Source: SZUA-521 sp041738285 (lineage in GTDB: Bacteria; Pseudomonadota; Gammaproteobacteria; Pseudomonadales; Azotimanducaceae). From it: 6,587 nucleotides of DNA. The position numbers and the translations under genes were made by a program. The DNA lies in assembly GCA_041738285.1 (NCBI GenBank), contig JBGSQB010000212.1, forward strand, positions 1 through 6,587, written 5' to 3'. Shown here one piece after another: positions 1 through 5,251 of this stretch. How positions within the stretch are numbered: the stretch's first letter is position 1; every line of letters begins with the position of its first letter. The notes below the pieces were generated by a model. It was not told where the DNA came from, searched no databases, and saw only the letters and a list, made by a program, of their open reading frames with translations.

Positions 1-1
1 C

Positions 2-208
2 GCCCTGGTGAGTCTTGCCGGGGCGGGACATGCAGCACCGGCGCCTCAGACCCCGGCCACCGAGGCGGCGCGCCTCGACGCCCAGCACGGCATGCGCGTC
101 GAAATCGAGACGTTGGCCGCCCAGGACCCGGTGGTGTTCACCGACCTCGCGCCGTTCGTGAGCGACGACCCACCGGTGCGACTGCCACCGGATCAGGACC
201 TCGAGTAG
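2..208 (+). CDS. 3' end of a small, probably exported hypothetical protein (partial)
   Basis: The reading frame is open from the window edge to a TAG at 206-208, so the true start is probably upstream; a GTG at 8 is the first start-type codon but nothing before it can be judged. The visible product begins ALVSLAGAGHAAPAPQ, which looks like the end of a signal peptide with an Ala-x-Ala type cleavage region near GHA/HAA. It is followed by about 50 polar, acidic residues rich in Pro and Asp (ending PPDQDLE). I recognise no family and see no catalytic motif. Codon third positions are GC-rich like the rest of the window, which supports real coding. It could equally be the tail of a larger exported protein. 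The non-coding stretch after it separates it from the downstream operon. Confidence 0.45.
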   Translation, partial: ALVSLAGAGHAAPAPQTPATEAARLDAQHGMRVEIETLAAQDPVVFTDLAPFVSDDPPVRLPPDQDLE

Positions 209-329
209 ACCGTCTGACAATCCATTTGAGGGGATCTCGATGCCGTCGAATTGGGCCGAATTACAGGATTTCGGCGCTTCCAGCGGTAAGCGCATACTCA
301 CGCTCTGCTCAATAATCGATCGGTAGCGG

Positions 330-338
330 TTATGCACA
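330..338 (+). promoter_or_regulatory. DnaA-box-like 9-mer (TTATGCACA)
   Basis: TTATGCACA fits the classical DnaA box consensus TTATNCACA exactly. A second exact match, TTATCCACA, lies at 521-529, and a one-mismatch copy, TTATCCAGA, at 509-517. No dnaA, dnaN, rpmH or mnmG gene and no clear AT-rich unwinding element is seen here, so an origin is not supported. The site could titrate DnaA, regulate transcription, or be chance. Confidence 0.3.
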
Positions 339-443
339 GCGGTGGGGCGCCACTTACAAATGGATGCAGATGGGCGCGGTTGCTTCGCCGCAGCGTGAAT
401 ATTTCCTCGTAACTCGTTGTCTTGAAAGCGAATCCCGCCCGTC

Positions 444-462
444 GATCAAATTTTGATCAAAT
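444..462. repeat. Tandem GATCAAAT direct repeats within a palindromic patch (candidate operator)
   Basis: GATCAAAT occurs at 444-451 and again at 455-462, with starts 11 bp apart, close to one helical turn. The same patch is dyad-symmetric in two registers: GATCAAA-T-TTTGATC (444-458, 7-bp arms) and the perfect 10-bp palindrome TTTGATCAAA (452-461). It overlaps the proposed -35 element of the downstream operon. Phased repeats with dyad symmetry at a -35 are typical of a repressor operator; the regulator is unknown. Confidence 0.4.
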
Positions 463-482
463 CCAGGGCAGTGCCGTATCCT
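453..482 (+). promoter_or_regulatory. Possible sigma70-type promoter for the ligase operon
   Basis: TTGATC (453-458, 4 of 6 to TTGACA) and TATCCT (477-482, 4 of 6 to TATAAT) are separated by 18 bp. Transcription would begin near 489, leaving a leader of about 90 nt that contains the inverted repeat at 518-546. The match is only moderate; the overlap with the repeated GATCAAAT elements raises its plausibility. Confidence 0.3.
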
Positions 483-506
483 GAGCCGTCCACCCGTTTA
501 CCCCAA

Positions 507-546
507 ACTTATCCAGAGACTTATCCACAAGCGCCGTGGACAAGTC
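507..546 (+). repeat. Direct plus inverted ACTTATCCA repeats (hairpin or operator; DnaA-box-like)
   Basis: ACTTATCCA occurs at 507-515 and 519-527 (12 bp apart), and a near-complement follows. GACTTATCCAC (518-528) pairs with GTGGACAAGTC (536-546) over 10 of 11 positions around a 7-nt loop. The second copy contains the exact DnaA box TTATCCACA (521-529). If transcription starts near 489, this would form an RNA hairpin in the leader, ending about 20 nt before the Shine-Dalgarno. It may be a protein operator, a leader hairpin, or DnaA binding sites; the sequence does not choose. Confidence 0.45.
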
Positions 547-565
547 GGCCCGCAGTACGGCCAGC

Positions 566-573
566 AGGGAGGT
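566..573 (+). promoter_or_regulatory. Shine-Dalgarno that fixes the ligase start
   Basis: AGGGAGGT contains a GGAG core at 568-571, six nucleotides before ATG 578. The longer in-frame option, GTG 536, lies inside the inverted repeat and has no comparable ribosome site, so 578 is preferred. Confidence 0.75.
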
Positions 574-577
574 GCGC

Positions 578-1942
578 ATGACGTCGGAAGTGGCCGCCAT
601 GATCGGCAAATACCGGGCCGCGGGCGCCAGTCGCGTCAAGATCGCGTTGACCGACATGGACGGCGTCCTGCGGGGCAAGTACATCTCCCTCGAGAAGTTC
701 GAGAGCGTGCTGGAGGGCGGTGGCGGCTTCTGCGACTGCATCCTCGGCTGGGACGTCGCCGATCAGCTGTACGACGATGCGGCTTACACGGGCTGGCACA
801 CCGGCTTTCCGGATGCCCGGTTTCGCCTGCGCACCGACACCGAACGCTGGCTGGCCGACGAAGGCGTGCCGTTCTTTCTGGGTGAATTCGTCGGCGCCGA
901 CGATGGCGATCATCCCCTGTGCCCGCGGACCCGGTTGCGGGCCGTGCTCGCCGAGGCGGCGGCGGCGGGGTTCGGCGCGAAGCTCGGGTTCGAATACGAG
1001 TTCTTCGTCTTCGCCGAGACCCCGGCCAGCATCCGCGCCAAGGGCTACCGCGATCTGACCCCCCTGACCCCGGGCAATTTCGGCTATTCGATCATCCGCA
1101 CATCGGTCGAGTCGGACCGCTTCAACGGCTTGAACGACTATGCGAATGCACTCGATTGCCCACTCGAAGGACTGCACTGCGAGACCGGCCCGGGCGTGTG
1201 GGAGGCCGCACTTGCGGTGACTGACGCGCTGGCTGCCGCGGATCGCGCCAATCTCTTCAAGACCTTCACCAAAGTGTTCTTCCAGAAGCGCTCGGCGATG
1301 GCGACGTTCATGGCCAAGTGGTCGATGCGCCATCCGGGTCAGAGCGGCCACTGTCACCTGTCTTTGTGGCGGGAGGGCAAGAACGTCTTCCACGACAGTG
1401 CCCATGCTGCGGGCATGAGTGCGCTGCAACGCCACGCGCTCGGCGGGCTGCGCCGATACCTGCCGGAGTGGCTGGTGATGGTCGCGCCCACGGTGAACAG
1501 CTACACGCGCCTGGTGAAAGGTGCATGGGCGCCAACGGCCTGGAGCTGGGGCATCGAGAATCGCACGGCTGCCGTGCGCGTCATTCCCGGTTCGAACAAG
1601 TCCCAGCGCCTCGAGGCGCGGGTGCCCGGCGCCGACGCAAATCCCTATCTGGCGGCCGCTGCGATCATCGGTGCTGCACTCCTTGGCATCCGGGAAGGGC
1701 TCGATCCGGGCGATCCCGTGGTCGGCAATGCCTACGATGCTGCGGATCAGGCCGTCGCTGCGGAGCAGTTTCCGCGCACACTGCGCCGCGCGGCGGAGCG
1801 ATTCGATGGATCCGCGGCGGCGCGCGGTCTGTTCGGCGATGCCTTTGTCGATCACTATGTGACGAGCCGCTTATGGGAAAGCCGTGAGTACGAGCGTCAT
1901 GTCAATGACTGGCAGCTCGAGCGTTACTTCGAGATCATCTGA
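578..1942 (+). CDS. Glutamine synthetase-family gamma-glutamyl-amine ligase (PuuA-like)
   Basis: This 454-residue cytoplasmic enzyme belongs to the glutamine synthetase superfamily and most likely joins glutamate to an amine or polyamine using ATP. An N-terminal beta-grasp-like region carries TDMDGVLRGKY (25-35). The catalytic domain shows the metal-ligand pair in GFEYEFF (Glu139, Glu141), HCETGPGVWE (Glu202, Glu209), GHCHLSL (His258, His260), the ATP/glutamate segment PTVNSYTRL (Arg311), ENRTAAVRV (Arg329, Arg334) and RLEARVPGADANPYL (Glu346, Arg348). Where Salmonella GlnA reads VPGYEAP with flap Glu327, this protein reads VKGAWAP, so the ammonia-site Glu is Trp317. The adenylylation motif of GlnA (NLYDLPPEE) is absent. 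Both features point away from ordinary glutamine synthesis. ATG 578 was chosen for its strong Shine-Dalgarno; GTG 536 would add 14 residues. It is the first gene of a coupled operon with an amidotransferase-like hydrolase. The exact amine cannot be read from sequence. Confidence 0.9.
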   Translation: MTSEVAAMIGKYRAAGASRVKIALTDMDGVLRGKYISLEKFESVLEGGGGFCDCILGWDVADQLYDDAAYTGWHTGFPDARFRLRTDTERWLADEGVPFFLGEFVGADDGDHPLCPRTRLRAVLAEAAAAGFGAKLGFEYEFFVFAETPASIRAKGYRDLTPLTPGNFGYSIIRTSVESDRFNGLNDYANALDCPLEGLHCETGPGVWEAALAVTDALAAADRANLFKTFTKVFFQKRSAMATFMAKWSMRHPGQSGHCHLSLWREGKNVFHDSAHAAGMSALQRHALGGLRRYLPEWLVMVAPTVNSYTRLVKGAWAPTAWSWGIENRTAAVRVIPGSNKSQRLEARVPGADANPYLAAAAIIGAALLGIREGLDPGDPVVGNAYDAADQAVAAEQFPRTLRRAAERFDGSAAARGLFGDAFVDHYVTSRLWESREYERHVNDWQLERYFEII

Positions 1943-1944
1943 AC

Positions 1945-2667
1945 ATGAAGATTGGAATCCTTCAGATCGACTCCGTCCGTCCTGAGTTTCAGGGCGAGTT
2001 CGGTGACTACCCCACGATGTTTCGAGCGGTGCTCGCGAACGCGGTTGCGCCCGGCGAGACCATCGAGTTTCGCGACTACGACGTCGAACACGGCGAATTG
2101 CCCGCGGCCATCGACGAATGCGATGCGTATCTGATCACCGGCAGCCGCGAGAGCGTGTACGACGACTTGCCGTGGCTGCGGGCGCTGAAGGACTTCGTGC
2201 TGAAGCTCGATCGCGCGCGCAAACCCCTGGTTGGCATCTGCTTCGGTCATCAGCTCGTGGCGCACATTCTCGGCGGCCAGACCAAACCGGCGCCGGTAGG
2301 ATGGGGTGTCGGCGTGCACGAGACGAAGGTCACCCAGCGGCAAGCGTGGATGACGCCGTTCCGGGACGCGTTCAACCTGCTGTCGAGTCACAAGGACCAG
2401 GTGGCGAAGCTGCCGGCACGCGCGTCGCTGTTCGCGGGCAACGCGTTCTGCCCCTATGGCGGTTTCACCATCGATGAACACATCGTCACGTTTCAGGGTC
2501 ATCCGGAGTTCGTCAAAGGCTACTCGCGTGCGCTGCTGGAATTGCGCCGGCAACTGCTCGGCGATGCCGTCTATAGCGCCGGCGTGAAGTCGCTCGATGA
2601 GCCCACCCACGAAGGCGTGGTGGCACGCTGGATCCTGAACTTCATCAAACGCGCAATGGCTCGATGA
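1945..2667 (+). CDS. Class I glutamine amidotransferase-like hydrolase (free-standing, GMP-synthase-like)
   Basis: This 240-residue cytoplasmic protein is a stand-alone class I glutamine amidotransferase domain of the GuaA-like type, with no synthetase domain. The nucleophile elbow is GICFGHQ with Cys99 (codon 2239-2241), and the partner residues are His186 and Glu188 in QGHPEF. ITGSRESVYDD (64-74) matches the oxyanion-side loop, and GWGVGVHE (119-126) and SSHKDQV (147-153) are usual family segments. The family hydrolyses the gamma-glutamyl amide bond. Beside a PuuA-like ligase, a plausible job is to release glutamate from a gamma-glutamylated intermediate, the role PuuD has in putrescine breakdown, although PuuD belongs to a different subfamily. 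ATG 1945 lies 2 nt after the ligase stop with no good Shine-Dalgarno, so translation is probably coupled. Its stop overlaps the next start by ATGA. Family certain; substrate inferred. Confidence 0.88.
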   Translation: MKIGILQIDSVRPEFQGEFGDYPTMFRAVLANAVAPGETIEFRDYDVEHGELPAAIDECDAYLITGSRESVYDDLPWLRALKDFVLKLDRARKPLVGICFGHQLVAHILGGQTKPAPVGWGVGVHETKVTQRQAWMTPFRDAFNLLSSHKDQVAKLPARASLFAGNAFCPYGGFTIDEHIVTFQGHPEFVKGYSRALLELRRQLLGDAVYSAGVKSLDEPTHEGVVARWILNFIKRAMAR

Positions 2668-3569
2668 CAGGCGCCCGACTGGGCACGGTGCTCTTGCTCG
2701 CTCTCATGTGCGCCGGCTGCGGCGTCAAGACCGCCTACAACAACCTGGATCGGTTGATCGTGTGGGCGGCCAAGGATTTCATCGACTTCGATGCGCAGCA
2801 GACGAACTACCTCAAGGCCGAGCTCGACGTCTTGCTGTACTGGCACCGAACCACCCAGCTGCCGCTGTACGCGGACGGACTGCGGGCACTGGAGCGCGAT
2901 GTGCGTCGCGGCGTCGATCTCGAGACGGTCGTTGCGATGGAATCCAAGGTCAAGCAGTGGGGTGAGTCGCTGACACGGGCGAGCGTGCCGCTGGCGGCGG
3001 AGCTGCTGTACTCGCTCACCGATGAGCAGATCCTTGGACTCGAAGAGGGCTTCGAGGCCGACAACCTCGAGTATCTGGAGCCCTATGAAGGTATTGCTGG
3101 CGCCGAGCGGGTTGCGGTGTGGGCTGAAGAGTTCGGCGATGCGTTCGAGTTCATGTCGGGACGTCTGTCGAAGGAGCAGGTGCGCATCATCGACCGCTAC
3201 GGCGAGCGCTACCGGTCCGACGACGAGGCGTGGCTCGACTACCGGCGGCGTTGGCAAGCGGCGGTGGTCAATCTGATCCGCGAACGCAAGTCCTATGAGG
3301 CGTTCGAGCTCGGCTACCGGGATTTGGCGCTGAATCGTGAGCGCTTCTATGGCGATGCCTATCGCGCCTTATTCGAGCACAACGAAGCGATGTACCGGGA
3401 TTTGACCGTCGAACTGCTGCGTGCGCTGACCGATAAGCAGGAAGACCGATTCACCGATCGACTGCTGGGCATTGCCGAAGACTTCGAACAACTCGTCGCA
3501 GTCGCCAAGCCAGTGGGGCCGCCGGCTGCGTGTCTGGTCACGTGTCGCGCCGCCGTGAGCGCTCAATGA
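2664..3569 (+). CDS. DUF6279-type lipoprotein
   Basis: This 301-residue protein begins with a short n-region and a hydrophobic stretch (LGTVLLLALM) leading to a lipoprotein-type site CAGC, with the acylated residue at Cys19. The -3 Cys is unusual for a lipobox, but the overall signal is convincing. The mature part reads like the DUF6279 family of proteobacterial lipoproteins: YNNLDRLIVWAAKDFIDF, a Gln-rich turn, YWHRTTQLPLYADGLRALE, and a later charged stretch with DRYGERYRSDDEAWLDYRRRW. It appears entirely helical and strongly acidic/basic, with no catalytic motif. Function is unknown for the family. The start ATG 2664 overlaps the amidotransferase stop (ATGA) and lacks a Shine-Dalgarno, so it is likely made by coupled translation. 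Its placement behind two cytoplasmic enzymes is odd and may only reflect shared transcription. Confidence 0.82.
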   Translation: MTGARLGTVLLLALMCAGCGVKTAYNNLDRLIVWAAKDFIDFDAQQTNYLKAELDVLLYWHRTTQLPLYADGLRALERDVRRGVDLETVVAMESKVKQWGESLTRASVPLAAELLYSLTDEQILGLEEGFEADNLEYLEPYEGIAGAERVAVWAEEFGDAFEFMSGRLSKEQVRIIDRYGERYRSDDEAWLDYRRRWQAAVVNLIRERKSYEAFELGYRDLALNRERFYGDAYRALFEHNEAMYRDLTVELLRALTDKQEDRFTDRLLGIAEDFEQLVAVAKPVGPPAACLVTCRAAVSAQ

Positions 3570-3577
3570 TCGTGGGG

Positions 3578-3592
3578 CTGGTTTCCAACCGG
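3578..3592. terminator. Weak stem-loop between convergent genes
   Basis: CTGGTT-TCC-AACCGG can form a 6-bp stem with one wobble pair and a 3-nt loop in the 55-bp gap between the lipoprotein stop (3569) and the caspase-like stop (3625). There is no T-tract on either strand, so intrinsic termination is doubtful. It is the only candidate structure in the gap. Confidence 0.2.
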
Positions 3593-3624
3593 AACAAGTA
3601 GACTGTCCCCGCCCGTTGCGATGA

Positions 3625-5235
3625 CTACTTTGGCACGAAGTAAAAGTCGCCCATTTCGTGACCGGCCGCCTTGATGGTCTTCAGTTCGGGTCGCTGCTCG
3701 AACTGTGCCGCAGCGGCCGCCGAGGTGACGCGATCGCGAATCCGCAGGAACACATCCGGCCCTGACAACACGCCTTCGTTGTCGGACAGCGCGTCGAGGA
3801 ACGCGCGTGCGAACACCGAGTGATTCCCGTTACCGCCATCGAGCACCGGTCGATCGCCACCGGAAGTCAGAAGCAGGCGCGCACGCTTGGCGAGCTTGAA
3901 GCGGAAGAACTCGGGATCTGAGTAGCGCGCCGTGTTGTTGCCGAGCAGCAGGAAACTTGGCTCGGTCGACAGCAGACCTGCATAGCAGGAGTCGACCACC
4001 ATCAGCACGCGTTTGGCCTTCAACCGGGACAGGTGCCCCGTCACGAACTCGTTAGGCACCCAATAGGTGTCCCGAGGTGGCGCATCGGCGTTCGATGGCA
4101 GCCAATAGCCCATTTCGGCCGCACCGGTCGACAGCCGCGCACCATGGCCGGCATAGAAGATGAGCAGATTGTCGTCCTCCTGGACGATCTCGTTGAGGTC
4201 ATTGATGGCTTCCATCACCGCCGTATTGTTGCCGTCGACAACGGTCAGTACGGTGAATCCATACTTCTGCTCGAGCACTTCCCTGGCGCGCCCGATGTCG
4301 TTGATCGGCGAGTTCAGACTTTCGAGCGTGTCGTAGTCCTGGTTGGCGATCAGCAACGCGTAGTAGCGACCAAGATTCAATCCGGAGGCGAGCGTCGTCG
4401 GCGGTGCAGGTGGCGCTTCCTTGCTGCTCGGGGCGGCCGCGGCCACGGGCTCACGGGTCTTGGGTATGGCCGCGAGTTCCATGCGTTGTTGCGACTGCTG
4501 TTGTTCGAGTTGCGCGATCAGTCCTTTCAGTGTTCGCGCCTGCCGCTGAGCTTCGCTGTTTTCTGCGCTGGTGGTCGACAGCTTTGCTTGCGCCGCCTCG
4601 AGCTGGCTGCGCAGCAGTTCGAGTTGATCGTCCTTCTCCGTCAGCGCGGCTTCGAGGCGCGCACGCAGTTCGTCGCGCTCGCGCTCCGCTGCCGATGCGA
4701 ACACGAGGTCATCCGCGCCGAGGCCCCAGGCCTGCCGGTACCAGTTCAGCGCTGTCAGCGGATCGCGTTCGACGCCGAGGCCTTGTTCGTACAGCGTGCC
4801 GAGATTGAATTGACCGCGCGTGTTGCCCTGGGCTGCGGCTTTTCGATACCAGATGATCGCCGCCTCGTAGTTGGGTGATCCGCCTACGCCTTGCTCGAAA
4901 ATCTCGCCGACGTTCACCTGAGCCTCGGCGTCGCCCGCTTCAGCGCTCGGCATCCATACGTTTAGGGCAGACTTATAGTCGGCCCGGTCGTAGGCGACAT
5001 ACTCACCGCCGCGAATGCGGCAATCCGCGGCCGTCGTCTTGATCGGTCGGCGCGCGGTCAGATAGGTGCGCGTGCCGAGTTGCCGTACCTGGCCAGGCAA
5101 TAGACAGTCGACGACATAGAGGTCGGCGATGCGGCGCTCGCCCTCGCGCGCCTTGTCTTTTGACGCGGCTTCCGTGACGGTCGACATGGTCAGGCCGACG
5201 ATGACGAGGGCGGTGACGGCCTGGGGGATTCGCAT
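3625..5235 (-). CDS. Exported Sel1-repeat, coiled-coil, caspase-like (peptidase C14) protein
   Basis: The 536-residue product has a signal peptide (MRIP, then a hydrophobic stretch to about residue 17, cleavage near TEAAS 21-25), so it should act in the periplasm or outside. A module of about 60 residues follows with two cysteines (Cys44 in VVDCLLPGQ, Cys72 in ADCRIRGGEY) that may form a disulfide. Two to three Sel1-like helical repeats span about 84-173 (GDAEAQVNVGEIFEQG, GNTRGQFNLGTLYEQGLG). Residues 182-256 form a probable coiled coil, then a Pro/Ala linker (263-281). The caspase-like domain starts at GRYYALLIANQDY (289-301). It has the dyad His364 in FYAGHGA and Cys417 in VVDSCYAG, both intact, and ends near FYFVPK. 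Such proteins cleave peptides, classically after basic residues in metacaspases; here the substrate is unknown. GTG 5265 would add 10 residues but lies inside the -10 box described separately, so ATG 5235 is preferred despite no clear Shine-Dalgarno. Confidence 0.88.
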   Translation of the reverse strand: MRIPQAVTALVIVGLTMSTVTEAASKDKAREGERRIADLYVVDCLLPGQVRQLGTRTYLTARRPIKTTAADCRIRGGEYVAYDRADYKSALNVWMPSAEAGDAEAQVNVGEIFEQGVGGSPNYEAAIIWYRKAAAQGNTRGQFNLGTLYEQGLGVERDPLTALNWYRQAWGLGADDLVFASAAERERDELRARLEAALTEKDDQLELLRSQLEAAQAKLSTTSAENSEAQRQARTLKGLIAQLEQQQSQQRMELAAIPKTREPVAAAAPSSKEAPPAPPTTLASGLNLGRYYALLIANQDYDTLESLNSPINDIGRAREVLEQKYGFTVLTVVDGNNTAVMEAINDLNEIVQEDDNLLIFYAGHGARLSTGAAEMGYWLPSNADAPPRDTYWVPNEFVTGHLSRLKAKRVLMVVDSCYAGLLSTEPSFLLLGNNTARYSDPEFFRFKLAKRARLLLTSGGDRPVLDGGNGNHSVFARAFLDALSDNEGVLSGPDVFLRIRDRVTSAAAAAQFEQRPELKTIKAAGHEMGDFYFVPK

Positions 5236-5236
5236 G

Positions 5237-5243
5237 AGGAGGG
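5237..5243 (+). promoter_or_regulatory. Shine-Dalgarno for the alpha/beta-hydrolase gene
   Basis: AGGAGGG is an almost ideal ribosome site, eight nucleotides before an in-frame GTG at 5252. It lies just upstream of the caspase-like ATG on the other strand, outside that coding region. It is the main reason for choosing GTG 5252 over ATG 5327. Confidence 0.45.
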
Positions 5244-5251
5244 CGACGCAA

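Larger units (their letters stand above)
209..577. other. Long non-coding region upstream of the ligase operon
   Basis: This 369-bp stretch has lower GC than its surroundings and no convincing gene. It contains, in order, a weak 28-codon ORF (240-326), a DnaA-box-like 9-mer (330-338), a palindromic patch with two GATCAAAT direct repeats (444-462), a possible sigma70-type promoter (453-482), a direct/inverted repeat cluster (507-546) and a Shine-Dalgarno (566-573). GATC occurs at 233, 318, 444 and 455, a little more often than expected by chance. The density of repeats next to the operon start suggests a regulated promoter region; this is inference from position and symmetry only. Confidence 0.6.

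Noticed and set aside
316..456. Open frame on the plus strand reading GYAQRWGATYKWMQMG and onward
   Set aside because: The residues look protein-like, but there is no start codon near its beginning, no ribosome site, and it is only about 46 codons. A decayed gene fragment cannot be excluded.
209..577. Replication origin suggested by DnaA-box-like sites and GATC sites
   Set aside because: No origin-linked genes, no clear AT-rich unwinding region and too few boxes; only a regulatory or chance reading is reasonable.
536..577. Extended ligase start at GTG 536
   Set aside because: It lies within the inverted repeat without a ribosome site, whereas ATG 578 has a strong one at proper spacing.
521..1855. 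Long open frame of 444 codons on the minus strand opposite the ligase
   Set aside because: It is antisense to a gene with clear family motifs, has an Arg/Gly/Ala-rich composition typical of GC-rich shadows, and shows no motif or ribosome site.
1924..3257. Two minus-strand open frames of 228 codons opposite the amidotransferase and lipoprotein
   Set aside because: Both lie wholly opposite well-supported genes and have shadow-like composition.
4033..4878. Open frame of 281 codons on the plus strand opposite the caspase-like gene
   Set aside because: It is a shadow of the caspase-like coding sequence, Arg-rich and without recognisable domains.
5129..5251. Extended starts for the hydrolase at ATG 5129 and ATG 5234
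   Set aside because: Both lie partly or wholly within the caspase-like coding or leader sequence, give very long leaders before the lipobox, and have weaker ribosome sites than GTG 5252.
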